A stretch of DNA of 64,000 bases. Source: a virus. Positions 34,038 to 41,958 of the stretch are shown in pieces. The notes beneath the pieces were generated by a model, which did no database searches, was not told where the DNA came from, and was given only the letters and a program-made list of their open reading frames with translations. Every line of letters starts with the position of its first letter. Within the stretch, counting starts at the first letter, position 1. Where the stretch lies: IMG/VR virus record IMGVR_UViG_3300025929_000015, positions 1 through 64,000 of that record; one strand, given 5' to 3'. Made by a program: the position numbers and the translations under genes.

Positions 34038-34454
34038 GTGACCGCGAACCTGCCGGTGCTGGACTCCACCATGCACGTGGCCGGCGTCATGTACGCCTGC
34101 ACGTTCGGGCTGACCACGGCCAGCAGCGGCCTGGTCACGTTCCAGGTGCCGGCCCCGGTGCAGTTCGCGTTCACCTTCGACACCGGCCGCACCCAGCCGG
34201 ACCCGGCGGTGAGCGTATACGACGTCACCACGGACACGTCCTGGTTCAACCAGGCCGCGACCGAGGCCGCGATCAAGTCCGCGCTGGACACGATCTGCAC
34301 GCAGATCGCCGCGATGCTCGGCGTCACCCAGGCCGCAGTCCAGGCCACCGTCACGGTCAAGCGGGCGTGGCGGGTCGCAGCCAACCAGGAAGGGGACGCG
34401 GCGCCGGTGCAGGTCCCGCCGTTCATCTACTCCGAGGCCATGGCCTACCCGTAA
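34038..34454 (+). CDS. Minor tail-region protein
   Basis: 138 residues from GTG 34038, three bases after the minor tail stop region. A beta-rich first half (YACTFGLTTASSGLVTFQV) is followed by a helix (FNQAATEAAIKSALDTICTQIAAML). It probably belongs to the tail-tip operon. Its TAA at 34452-34454 marks the end of the rightward tail operon. Confidence 0.55.
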   Translation: MTANLPVLDSTMHVAGVMYACTFGLTTASSGLVTFQVPAPVQFAFTFDTGRTQPDPAVSVYDVTTDTSWFNQAATEAAIKSALDTICTQIAAMLGVTQAAVQATVTVKRAWRVAANQEGDAAPVQVPPFIYSEAMAYP

Positions 34455-35015
34455 CTTCTTCAGCACGAACGCGAGCACCGAGCCCAGCGCGATCAGCATC
34501 GAGGCGATCATGATGATCACGACAGCGGTCTGGCTGAACCGCTCCCGGGCGGTGCTCACGTCCCCGGCGTGCTCCTTGATCCCGCGGGTCAGCGACTCGA
34601 TCGCGGTCAGCCGGGTCCGCACGTCGTCGATCTTTCCGGTCATCGCGTCGTGCGCGGTGCTGTACTCGGCCCGGGGCAGGTACATCTTGGTCTGGTCGGT
34701 CAGCGCGGCCCGGAACTCGTTGACGCCCTCGAACCGTTTCTCGCTGGCGGTCTCGGCCTTGGTGACGGCCTTCTCCGCGGCCGCCAGGGCCGCGGTGACG
34801 GCACGGCCGGCGTCGTCCAGCCGCTGGTTGATCAGCCGGTCCAGCGCGTCGATCTTATCGCCGAGGATCCGGTCCAGCACGGCCAGCTCGCGCCGGTAGC
34901 TGACCGTGGCCTTGTCGACCGCTTCGGTGGTCAGCTTGGTGGGGTCCGGGCGGGGCACCAGGTCGGCGCGTTCCCAGCCGCCGGTACTGGTGCCGGCCGG
35001 CTCTGGCTGGGTCAC
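34455..35015 (-). CDS. Coiled-coil protein with C-terminal membrane anchor (stop lost at junction)
   Basis: GTG 35015 follows GGAGGGG. The product has a Pro-rich start, long heptad regions (LDRLINQRLDDAGRAVTAAL, AEKAVTKAETASEKRFEGV) and a single hydrophobic span (VVIIMIASMLIALGSVLAFV) before LKK. A natural end there is expected, but the frame has no stop and stays open antisense through the minor tail gene. I give the end at the junction with the opposing TAA. A holin-accessory or membrane-tether role is possible. Confidence 0.55.
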
Positions 35016-35054
35016 CCCTCCAGTTAACCATCCCCCGACTGCAGGAGAGCCCGT

Positions 35055-35963
35055 ATGCCCGACGATCCGAGGCTGGCCCCGCTCGGTAAGTTCACGCCCG
35101 AAGGTGTCCTGACGCCGGGATACGGCGAGAGCTACTTGTTTTTCGTGGGTCGCGATGATGTTCACCAGATCCTGCTGTACCTGATCACCCATGAAACCCG
35201 CCGGTTCCGCCTGAATATGTTCGGCTACGATGACGCTCCTCTTAATGCCGCGATTCTGGTGCTGATGAAGAACCCCAACGTAGCGGTGCAGTGCACCCTG
35301 GACAGGTCTCAGGCGGGCGGGGCGACTGAGGGGAAGATCCTCGCGGCGGACGTGGCGAACAACCCGGATTTCTATAACAGCTTCGCCGTCGGCATGTCGG
35401 CTACGCACCAGATCAGTCACACGAAGGGCGGGGTGCTGTCGGCGCAGGGCCTGTGGTTCGAGGGCAGTACCAACTGGTCGGCGTCGGGAGAGGGTACCGG
35501 CATCAAGCTCGACCCAAGGGCCGTTCCGGCGCCTGGTTTCCGGTCTCAGAACAATACACTGCTGGTCAGCGCTAACGCGGTCAACCTGATCCAGTTTTCC
35601 GACCGACTTGACGTGGAGCACTTGATCGCGATTCAGCAGCAGGCGGCGAGGGCGGCGAAAGAGGTCGCGGCGGCTAAGTTACCGGCTACGATAGCACCAC
35701 CGTGGTGCTATCGTAGTGTAATGAGTGACGACGAAACGCGCATGACGCTCCGATTGCCTGCCCGCATGCGTGAGCAGCTAGGGGCAACTGCTTCACAGAA
35801 TCGCCGTAGTGTCCACGCTCAGGTGCTCATCTACATCGAGCTGGGCCTGGCTATCGGCGACACCCGCGTTGAGCTGGAGCTGGCGGCATTGCACAATCCC
35901 GCGATCCGGGCAGCGGTGAAAGAAGCGAAGTCAGGCGGGGGAGCCGGTCCCCGCCCGCGATGA
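35055..35963 (+). CDS. PLD-superfamily nuclease fused in frame to a ribbon-helix-helix domain
   Basis: 302 residues, ATG after CAGGAGAG. Residues 25-190 form a single phospholipase-D-like domain with SHTKGGV (H122, K124) and WFEGSTNWSASGEG (N140), the HxK...GSxN signature of Nuc/BfiI-type nucleases. Residues 223-265 (ETRMTLRLPARMREQLGATA, then SVHAQVLIYIELGL) are an Arc/MetJ-like ribbon-helix-helix DNA binder starting at an internal in-frame ATG 35721. The linker is encoded by a 31-base palindrome. GC is lower than in tail genes. It could give two products, a fusion and a free repressor. Confidence 0.7.
   Translation: MPDDPRLAPLGKFTPEGVLTPGYGESYLFFVGRDDVHQILLYLITHETRRFRLNMFGYDDAPLNAAILVLMKNPNVAVQCTLDRSQAGGATEGKILAADVANNPDFYNSFAVGMSATHQISHTKGGVLSAQGLWFEGSTNWSASGEGTGIKLDPRAVPAPGFRSQNNTLLVSANAVNLIQFSDRLDVEHLIAIQQQAARAAKEVAAAKLPATIAPPWCYRSVMSDDETRMTLRLPARMREQLGATASQNRRSVHAQVLIYIELGLAIGDTRVELELAALHNPAIRAAVKEAKSGGGAGPRPR
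35686..35716. promoter_or_regulatory. 31-base perfect palindrome before the internal RHH start
   Basis: Two 15-base arms (CTACGATAGCACCAC and its exact complement) flank a single C. It ends four bases before ATG 35721 of the ribbon-helix-helix segment. Such proteins bind palindromes, so this is a likely autoregulatory operator; alternatively an mRNA hairpin. Inference only. Confidence 0.65.
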
Positions 35964-36451
35964 GCACGCCGGAAGCTCGCAGGAGAGCCCAGCAAGCGTT
36001 CCACGCGCGGAACCCAGGGTACCGGGCTGCACTGATGAAGAGGTACCGGGAGCGTAATCCTGAGAAGGCGCGCGAATCTACCGCAAAGTATGCAGCCAAG
36101 CCGGAAGTGAAGGCGGCCAAAGCGATCCGGATGAAGGCGTGGCGTGGAGCCAATCCTGAACGATCACGCCAGTACGTGCGGGATTATCAGCGACGCCGCC
36201 GGTCGACGGTGGTGGGTGACATCCGTGAAATCGAAGCATGGATGCGGGTACTCGAATGCGATCCCTGCGTGTACTGCGGCGGCCCTGGCGGCGAGATTGA
36301 TCACATCGTGGCCCTGGCCAGAGGCGGGAATCATTCTGTGGACAACCTGACGGGTGCGTGTAAGTCGTGTAATAGCAGTAAGCAGACGGCAGGACTCCTG
36401 CGCTTTATGCTCCGGCAGGCCCAGAATAATAAGCCCGCGGCCGCCACGTAA
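35960..36451 (+). CDS. HNH endonuclease
   Basis: 163 residues in an ATGA overlap with the PLD-RHH gene. A basic N-terminus has repeats of a RNPxxxRAxxxKxYxxRNPEKAR type. The C-terminal HNH core is CVYCGGPGGEIDHIVALARG, then NHSVDNLTGACKSCNSSK, with two zinc CxxC knuckles and the catalytic DH. It is probably a free-standing mobile nuclease co-transferred with the PLD gene. Confidence 0.8.
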   Translation: MSTPEARRRAQQAFHARNPGYRAALMKRYRERNPEKARESTAKYAAKPEVKAAKAIRMKAWRGANPERSRQYVRDYQRRRRSTVVGDIREIEAWMRVLECDPCVYCGGPGGEIDHIVALARGGNHSVDNLTGACKSCNSSKQTAGLLRFMLRQAQNNKPAAAT

Positions 36452-36504
36452 CGGCTGACTCCGCGCGCACCCGCGCGCACTTCCGCACCATCTCTGGAGG
36501 CCCC

Positions 36505-37404
36505 GTGCCCACGTTCACCGTCGACTACGAGCGGATCCCCGAGCTGCCCGGCGCGGGCCGGCTCGGCCGCCACTACCACCGCGACTCGCGCGCCGCCGCC
36601 TACCGGCACCGGCGTACCGCCCGGTCCGTCGCCGACGTCGCGTGGTTCCGGCACACGCCGGTCCTGGATCAGGGCCAGCTCGGCAGCTGCACCGGAAATG
36701 CGGAGACGGGGGCGCTGGGCTGCGACCCGCTGTTCGGCGCGCTGCCCGCCGGGTACCCGGCGCTGGACGAGGCGCTGGCGGTCAGCATCTACTCCGACGC
36801 GGAGAAGATCGACGGCGGGGCCGGCTACCCGCCCGAGGACCAGGGGTCGTCTGGCCAGTCAGTGTGCAAGGTGGCGCAGAACCGGGGGCTGATCTCCGGC
36901 TACACCTGGTGCCAGGACCTGGCCGACATGCTGGACGCGCTGCAGGCGGGCCCGGTGATCATCGGCATCAACTGGTATACCAGCTTCGACTCCCCGGACA
37001 GCGCCGGGATCGTCCAGCTGCCGCCCGGCGCGACCGTCCGCGGCGGCCACGAGGTCCTGGTCCGGCAGCTGGACACGGCCGGGAAGCTGATCTGGTGCGA
37101 CAACTCGTGGGGGCCGTCGTTCGGGCTGGCGGGCCGGTTCGCGCTGCCGTACGCGGTGATGACCCGGCTGTTCGCCGAGCAGGGCGACTGCGCGGCCCCC
37201 CAGCCCGCCTCCGCCCCGGCCCCCGTCCCCGTCCCGGTGCCCGTCCCGGTGCCGGTTCCGGTACCGGGCCCGCACATCGACGACGCGGACCGGGCGCTCG
37301 CCGGGGCGATCCCCGCCGGCTGGCTGACCGGGTCGCACACCGGCGGCAACAAGCGCGTCGCCGCCGCGGTCCGCACCTGGGAACGGGCCAAGGGGCTCCT
37401 GTAA
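36505..37404 (+). CDS. Papain-family (C1) cysteine peptidase with Pro-Val linker
   Basis: 299 residues from GTG 36505 (GGAGG upstream). Catalytic residues are visible: DQGQLGSCTGNAE (Cys62), GGHEVLV (His182) and WCDNSWGPSFG (Asn200). A PVPVPVPVPVP linker joins a short C-terminal domain (DADRALAGAIPAGWLTGSHT). There is no signal peptide. It lies just upstream of cell-wall enzymes, so it could be an endolysin component or a virion-processing peptidase. Confidence 0.75.
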   Translation: MPTFTVDYERIPELPGAGRLGRHYHRDSRAAAYRHRRTARSVADVAWFRHTPVLDQGQLGSCTGNAETGALGCDPLFGALPAGYPALDEALAVSIYSDAEKIDGGAGYPPEDQGSSGQSVCKVAQNRGLISGYTWCQDLADMLDALQAGPVIIGINWYTSFDSPDSAGIVQLPPGATVRGGHEVLVRQLDTAGKLIWCDNSWGPSFGLAGRFALPYAVMTRLFAEQGDCAAPQPASAPAPVPVPVPVPVPVPVPGPHIDDADRALAGAIPAGWLTGSHTGGNKRVAAAVRTWERAKGLL

Positions 37405-37488
37405 ATCCGGCCCGCCCCCGGCTGAATCACCGGCCGGGCGGTGGGATTCCTGGTCACGCCGTCACGGTGATGAACTCGTTACTTTCGC

Positions 37489-37528
37489 CGTGAATCACCG
37501 GGCGCGCAAAGAATCGGGGTGATTCACG
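37489..37528. promoter_or_regulatory. Inverted repeat upstream of the LysM/transglycosylase gene
   Basis: CGTGAATCACC and GGTGATTCACG are perfect 11-base arms separated by 18 bases; a third half-site CTGAATCACC lies near 37420. The spacing suits a dimeric regulator covering two helical turns. It sits about 60 bases before the start of gene 37589 in a 184-base gap that otherwise shows only a GC-rich hairpin near 37406-37440. Confidence 0.5.
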
Positions 37529-37588
37529 CGGCGGGACGCCGATCAGGTCTACTGTCCGTCTGGTACCCAACCAGACAAGGACAGCACA

Positions 37589-38518
37589 ATGAGATACACG
37601 CGATGGCCGGCCCTGCTGGCTGTCACTACCTCGGGCCTGCTGGCGTCCGCCCTGGCGGTCCCCTCCCCCGCGCACGCGCAGGTAAACACGCCGGTGACGG
37701 TCGCCACTGCGGTCGCGACCGACCCGGGCCTGCTGCCGGTGACGGCAGCGCTTGGTACGCTGACCGCAGCGGAGCCGGGACGTACCTCCGGCACGGCATC
37801 CACCCGGCAGGCCCCGGCTCCGCGGTCCTGGACCGTGCGGCCCGGTCAGACCCTGTCCGCGATCGCCGCCGCCGCGTACGGGAACGCGCAGCTATGGCCT
37901 GCCCTGTGGTGGGTGAACAAGGCGGCGGTGAAGAACCCGGACCTGATCCTGGCGGGCCAGGTGCTGCACCTGTCCGCGTGGCACCCGCAGGCCGCGTGGC
38001 TGTACCGGGCGGGCAAGGCCGCCGACGGCCCGCCCGGTGCGGGCCGCCAGGCGGTCCACCGGGCCATCCGGCGCGCGGTCCGGACCGGCGACGGCCGGAT
38101 CTGGGGCGTCACCTACGGGTACCCCAACTACTGCGGCGACGGCGACGGGGACGGCTGGGACGTGTCCTGCGGCCGCGCCGCCGCCCGGCATGCTGCCGGT
38201 GGCGCTGTAGCGCGCCCTGCGCGGCGCGCCGCCGTGACCTATGCCGGGTCCGGGGTCTACTCCTACGGGGCGCTGGAGGCGCTGTGGATCTCCGCCGGGG
38301 GGCCTGCCTGGGCAGCGTCCGCCGCGGCGGCCGTCGCCGAGTGCGAATCCGGCGGGCGGGTTGACGCCCACAACCCCTCGGGGGCGACCGGGCTGTGGCA
38401 GATCCTGGGCTCGGTTGTAGCCGGGAACCTGGACAACCCGTACGTCAACGCGCTCAACGCCGTGGCCAAGTTCAAGGCCAGCGGTGACTCCTGGGCGCAA
38501 TGGGTCTGCAAGCCGTGA
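37589..38518 (+). CDS. Secreted LysM plus lytic-transglycosylase-like protein
   Basis: 309 residues with a signal peptide (LLAVTTSGLLASALAVPSPA, cleavage near AHA-Q). A LysM domain follows at about 79-128 (SWTVRPGQTLSAIAAAAYGN, then NPDLILAGQVLHL) and a C-terminal transglycosylase-like domain (AVAECESGGRVDAHNP, SGATGLWQIL; Glu about 252). The second domain resembles the one inside the tape measure protein. It likely binds and cleaves peptidoglycan outside the membrane. GTGA-coupled to the NlpC/P60 gene. Confidence 0.8.
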   Translation: MRYTRWPALLAVTTSGLLASALAVPSPAHAQVNTPVTVATAVATDPGLLPVTAALGTLTAAEPGRTSGTASTRQAPAPRSWTVRPGQTLSAIAAAAYGNAQLWPALWWVNKAAVKNPDLILAGQVLHLSAWHPQAAWLYRAGKAADGPPGAGRQAVHRAIRRAVRTGDGRIWGVTYGYPNYCGDGDGDGWDVSCGRAAARHAAGGAVARPARRAAVTYAGSGVYSYGALEALWISAGGPAWAASAAAAVAECESGGRVDAHNPSGATGLWQILGSVVAGNLDNPYVNALNAVAKFKASGDSWAQWVCKP

Positions 38519-38967
38519 GGGCCCGCGTGCTGCCCGTGCTGGGCGTGCTGGCGTGCTTCGTGATCGCGCTGCTCGCCGTCACTGCGCGGCCGGCGGCCGC
38601 GTCAGAGTCGCTGGGCAACCGGATGCTGGACTGGGCCGAGGCCCACGCCTACGGGCACTGGTACGGCTGGGGCGGCACCGGACCGGCCGTCTTCGACTGC
38701 TCGGGACTGGTCTTCGCGGCCGCCCGGGCAGATGGGGTCGCCCTGCCGCGGACCACGTACGGCATGCTGGCCGGCTCCTCTCACCTGTACCGCATCCCCC
38801 TGTCGCAGGCGCGGCGGGGGGATCTCCTTTTTTACGGGTCCGGCCACGTCGAGTTCGACACCGCCTGGTACCACACCAGCTTCGGCGCGCACGCCAGCGG
38901 CCAGCGGGTGGGGTGGATCCAGTGGTCGTCCGGGTGGGCGCCGACGATGGCGATGCGGCTCCGCTAG
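38515..38967 (+). CDS. Secreted NlpC/P60 cysteine peptidase
   Basis: Start GTG 38515 overlaps the upstream stop and gives a clean signal peptide (LPVLGVLACFVIALLAVTAR, then PAAAS). An ATG 15 bases upstream is also in frame. The catalytic core is VFDCSGLVFAAAR with Cys, RRGDLLFYGSGHVEFDTA with His. About 150 residues. Probably cleaves stem peptides of the host wall together with the preceding transglycosylase. Confidence 0.8.
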   Translation: MRARVLPVLGVLACFVIALLAVTARPAAASESLGNRMLDWAEAHAYGHWYGWGGTGPAVFDCSGLVFAAARADGVALPRTTYGMLAGSSHLYRIPLSQARRGDLLFYGSGHVEFDTAWYHTSFGAHASGQRVGWIQWSSGWAPTMAMRLR

Positions 38968-38980
38968 CGAAAGGATCACC

Positions 38981-40255
38981 ATGACCAAGTTCCGCGCCGC
39001 GGCGATCATCGCGGCGATCACGCTGCTCGCGCCGGCCGGCGCGGCGGCCATAACGGGCCCCGCCCTGGCGGGCGCCCCGTACTCGTGCGACACCACGTCC
39101 CTGTCCGGGTCGTGCGGACCCTACACGTCCAACCCGGCCGTCCAGCTGGGCACCGCCGAGACGGCTAACGTCGTGCAGGACGCCTGGAACGCCGGGTACT
39201 CCGGCGGCACGATCAACAGCCAGGAGCTGCTGGCCAACAGCACTTCGGACTGGCAGATCAAGGCGAACGTGACTGGCGACGGGGCCGTCATGACCGGGCC
39301 GGAGGCCCAGGTCACCCCGGAGAACTGGACCGGTACCACTAACCTGCCGGTGCCGGTCGCGGACTACAGCTCCATCGCCAGCAGCTGGGACATCTCGATG
39401 CCCAGCCCGGGCGCGAGCGACGACTACGAGGCCGCCTACGACATCTGGCTGGCCGATGCTACCCAGCGGCAGTGGACCAATGACCAGGAGATCATGGTCT
39501 GGACGGACAACCACGGCCAGCAGCCGGCCGGCACCGACACCGGGAAGACCTGGACGGATGCCTCCACCGGCGCCGTCTACGAGATCTGGGTCCGCACCGG
39601 CACGTCCACGCTCGGACCTGATTCCACCGTGTCGTTCGCGGCGAAGGCCAACAGCGTCACCGGCAGTGTGGACCTGCTCGCCCTGTTCAGGTTCCTGCAG
39701 GCCAACGGCTACTCCACCGGGTCCGTGGGCATCGACCAGGTCAACTTCGGTTTCGAGCTGTGCAACACCAGCGGGCAGGCCGAGGACTTCACGGTCAATA
39801 ACTTCACGCTCACCGCGGCCGGTGACGGGCTGAACGGCGCCCCGGGCGGCGGCACCGGCGGAGGTGGCGGAGGTGGCGGCGGAGGCGGCGGCTCTGCGCA
39901 GGCCCCGGTGGTCACCACGGGCGCTGCCAGCGGGGTGACCAGCTCGGCGGCGACGCTGGCCGGGTCGGTCAACCCGGAGGGCGCGGATACGTCCTACCGG
40001 TTCGACTACGGGACCACCAGCTCCTACGGCAGCTCCACCGCAGCCGTCGATGCGGGCAGCGGCACCGCCGCGGTGGCGGTGTCCGCGAAACTGGCCGGAC
40101 TGCTCCCGTCCGCCACCTACCACTACCGGCTGGAGGCCACCAGCGCGAACGGGACCAGCGACGGCGCGGACCGGGTGTTCACCACGGCCCGCAAGCACCG
40201 GCACGCGGCCCGGGCCCGGGTGCGCCCGGCGGGTCCGCCGTGGTTCCGCTGGTAA
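38981..40255 (+). CDS. Secreted GH12-family beta-glucanase with fibronectin-III domain
   Basis: 424 residues. Signal peptide (FRAAAIIAAITLLAPAGAAA). The GH12 domain has YDIWLAD, then NDQEIMVWTDN (Glu170, nucleophile position) and VNFGFELCNTSG (Glu259, acid/base position), plus WDISMPSPG. A Gly-rich linker of about 14 Gly leads to a fibronectin-III-like domain (TTGAASGVTSSAATLAGSVN, YHYRLEATSANG). GH12 enzymes hydrolyse beta-1,4-glucan or xyloglucan. An unusual phage cargo immediately after the cell-wall enzymes. Confidence 0.75.
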   Translation: MTKFRAAAIIAAITLLAPAGAAAITGPALAGAPYSCDTTSLSGSCGPYTSNPAVQLGTAETANVVQDAWNAGYSGGTINSQELLANSTSDWQIKANVTGDGAVMTGPEAQVTPENWTGTTNLPVPVADYSSIASSWDISMPSPGASDDYEAAYDIWLADATQRQWTNDQEIMVWTDNHGQQPAGTDTGKTWTDASTGAVYEIWVRTGTSTLGPDSTVSFAAKANSVTGSVDLLALFRFLQANGYSTGSVGIDQVNFGFELCNTSGQAEDFTVNNFTLTAAGDGLNGAPGGGTGGGGGGGGGGGGSAQAPVVTTGAASGVTSSAATLAGSVNPEGADTSYRFDYGTTSSYGSSTAAVDAGSGTAAVAVSAKLAGLLPSATYHYRLEATSANGTSDGADRVFTTARKHRHAARARVRPAGPPWFRW

Positions 40256-40322
40256 CCTGGAGCTGACACAATCAGCGTCCGGTTTGCCGGGCCTGGTGTG
40301 ACGTTTCAGGTGATGACAGCCA

Positions 40323-40361
40323 GCACAGCCCCGGGCACCCGTCCATTGCCCGGGGCTGTGC
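40323..40361. terminator. Strong hairpin after the rightward operon
   Basis: A perfect 15-base stem (GCACAGCCCCGGGCA with its complement) has a 9-base loop, located 68 bases after the stop of gene 38981. No T-run follows, so it is a hairpin-type transcript end or RNA-stabilising structure rather than a textbook intrinsic terminator. Confidence 0.55.
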
Positions 40362-40368
40362 CATCCGG

Positions 40369-40424
40369 GGCCGGCCGCCGGCACTATGGGCCGGTTCCCC
40401 GGCCGTAGCCATTCTGGGCCGGCC
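40369..40424 (+). repeat. Paired CCGT-N8-TGGG hairpin element, copy 4
   Basis: Outer stem GGCCGGCC encloses CCGC-CGGCACTA-TGGG and CCGT-AGCCATTC-TGGG. It abuts the stop codon of the leftward gene 40425-40598, between convergent operons. Confidence 0.8.
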
Positions 40425-40598
40425 TCACCGACGGGGCGGGCGGGCTTTCTCCTGGAACTCGACCCGGTCGACGCGACGCTGGGGGGCGGGCGACAGCCAG
40501 GTCTGCATCGCCACTTCCAGGTCGACCCACTCGCCCTTGACCCCGTCGTCGTAGACGAACCGGACCTCGATCCGGCTGGCGGGCAGGCTCATGGCCAT
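40425..40598 (-). CDS. Small hypothetical protein
   Basis: 57 residues; ATG 40598 overlaps the stop of the GH5 gene (TGATG). Sequence ASRIEVRFVYDDGVKGEWVD, then EVAMQTWLSPAPQRR. No family recognised. Its coupling to GH5 suggests co-expression. Confidence 0.5.
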   Translation of the reverse strand: MAMSLPASRIEVRFVYDDGVKGEWVDLEVAMQTWLSPAPQRRVDRVEFQEKARPPRR

Positions 40599-41710
40599 CA
40601 GATGATGTCCTGGAGCAGCGCGATCATCTCGGCGTTGGTGCCTTTCCAGTCCTGGCCGCACATCAGCCCGAATCCTTCCCGGTTCCCGTCCGGGGCCTTG
40701 AGCACGCCGGTGCCGGGCTCGGTGCCGCGGACCGTCTGGGCGGACAGCGACCACCAGCACCAGCTGACCCCGCGGGCGCCGGCCCAGGCCAGGAAGTTCG
40801 CCATCCAGCCGCTGGTCATCGCCGCGCGGCTGGCCAGGTCCTGGCCGAACTCCCCGACCCAGACCGGCGCGGTCCCGGACAGCCGCAGGTAGCCGCCCTG
40901 GCGGTCCATCTGGTCGAAGTAGGCGGACGTCGCCTGCCCGCCCGGGTGGAACCAGGAGTAGTCGTGCAGGGACGCGACCACCCCGGGACCGGTGACCGGG
41001 TGCGCGGCCCAGCCGGTCAGGTCGGTGGCGTAGGACAGGCCCTCGCAGAACACCAGGCAGCCGGGGGCGGTGAACCGGATCCGGTCGGCGGTGGCCTGGT
41101 ACATCCGCCGGAAGTCGGTGGCGGGGTTGCCGTCTCCCCAGGTCGGGTGCACGGTGACCCCGCCGATCACCGCGCTGCGCGGCTCGTTGCGCAGGTCGTA
41201 GCCGACCCGCGGGTTGGCGCCGAACGCGGCGGCGACCGTGTCCCAGCAGGCGGTGAACACCGCGGCGGGCCAGTTGTCGTTATGCCACAAGCCGTTGACG
41301 TCGGCGTCGCTGCAGCACCAGCCCGGGTAGGACAGGTGGTTGTTGACGATGACGTACAGCCCGGCGGCGGTCATGTCGGCGACCAGCGCCTGCATCAGCT
41401 GCCACGGGGTCAGCCCGGCCAGGTCGGGGTTGGCCGCGACGCGGGCCAGCGGGACCGGGCTGGTGAACGGGGTGCCGTCGCGGTTGAGCAGGGTGCCGGT
41501 GGCGAACGGGAACCGGACGTGATTCATCCCCCAGCTCACGATCCGGCCGATGATCTCACTGCGCGGCAGCTTGTCCAGGCCCGCGGCGACACGGTTGTCC
41601 TGGTGCGCGCCGGGCCAGTTCACTCCGCACAGCCGGTACGGCTGCCCGTCGGCGCCGGTGATGGCGGCGCCGGAGACGGCCAGCGGGAACGCGCTCGCGG
41701 GGATGATCAT
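40598..41710 (-). CDS. Glycoside hydrolase family 5 (cellulase-like)
   Basis: 370 residues from ATG 41710, preceded by GGAGGAG. The TIM-barrel signature of GH5 is present: RLCGVNWPGAHQDN, WGMNHVRFPF, GLYVIVNNHLSYPGW, VGYDLRNEPRS (acid/base Glu176) and VWVGEFGQD (nucleophile Glu287), ending SWCWWSLSAQ. There is no signal peptide, so export would need a holin, lysis or packaging in the virion. Predicted substrate beta-1,4-glucan or related glycan. Confidence 0.8.
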   Translation of the reverse strand: MIIPASAFPLAVSGAAITGADGQPYRLCGVNWPGAHQDNRVAAGLDKLPRSEIIGRIVSWGMNHVRFPFATGTLLNRDGTPFTSPVPLARVAANPDLAGLTPWQLMQALVADMTAAGLYVIVNNHLSYPGWCCSDADVNGLWHNDNWPAAVFTACWDTVAAAFGANPRVGYDLRNEPRSAVIGGVTVHPTWGDGNPATDFRRMYQATADRIRFTAPGCLVFCEGLSYATDLTGWAAHPVTGPGVVASLHDYSWFHPGGQATSAYFDQMDRQGGYLRLSGTAPVWVGEFGQDLASRAAMTSGWMANFLAWAGARGVSWCWWSLSAQTVRGTEPGTGVLKAPDGNREGFGLMCGQDWKGTNAEMIALLQDII

Positions 41711-41732
41711 GACTCCTCCGTCTGCGCCGCCA

Positions 41733-41763
41733 GCCGCCGGGAGACGCCGCACGGCCCGGCGGC
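41733..41763. terminator. GC-rich hairpin between zinc gene and GH5 gene
   Basis: GCCGCCGGG and CCCGGCGGC are perfect 9-base arms with a 13-base loop, lying between the stop of gene 41799-41945 and the start of GH5 at 41710. No T-run. Possible attenuator or mRNA-stability element. Confidence 0.4.
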
Positions 41764-41798
41764 TGCCGGCTCGCTTATCGTATCACGCTGTCCAAGTG

Positions 41799-41945
41799 TC
41801 ACTGCACGATCCTCGCGCCGCACCGGCGGCACCGCCACACCTCGTAGGTGACCCCGCTCTTGGTCACCGTGCCGACTTTGGCCAGCTTCCTGCGCGGGTG
41901 CGGGCATTCTTCCTGCGCGGGCGGGGGCTTTTTCTTCTTCGGCAT
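41799..41945 (-). CDS. 48-residue zinc-ribbon protein
   Basis: Starts MPKKKKPPPAQEECPHPRRK, then YEVWRCRRCGARIVQ: CxH and CxxC pairs form a likely zinc ribbon with a lysine-rich N-terminus. Small zinc proteins with an MPKKKK-type start also occur at 62726-62959. Nucleic-acid binding is plausible. Confidence 0.6.
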   Translation of the reverse strand: MPKKKKPPPAQEECPHPRRKLAKVGTVTKSGVTYEVWRCRRCGARIVQ

Positions 41946-41958
41946 CAGCGTTCCTGCG

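Noticed and set aside
31839-34451. Continuation of the minus-strand coiled-coil gene through the minor tail gene
   Set aside because: The sequence beyond LKK is shadow-like and antisense to a conserved tail protein. Only the part right of 34455 is kept as a gene.
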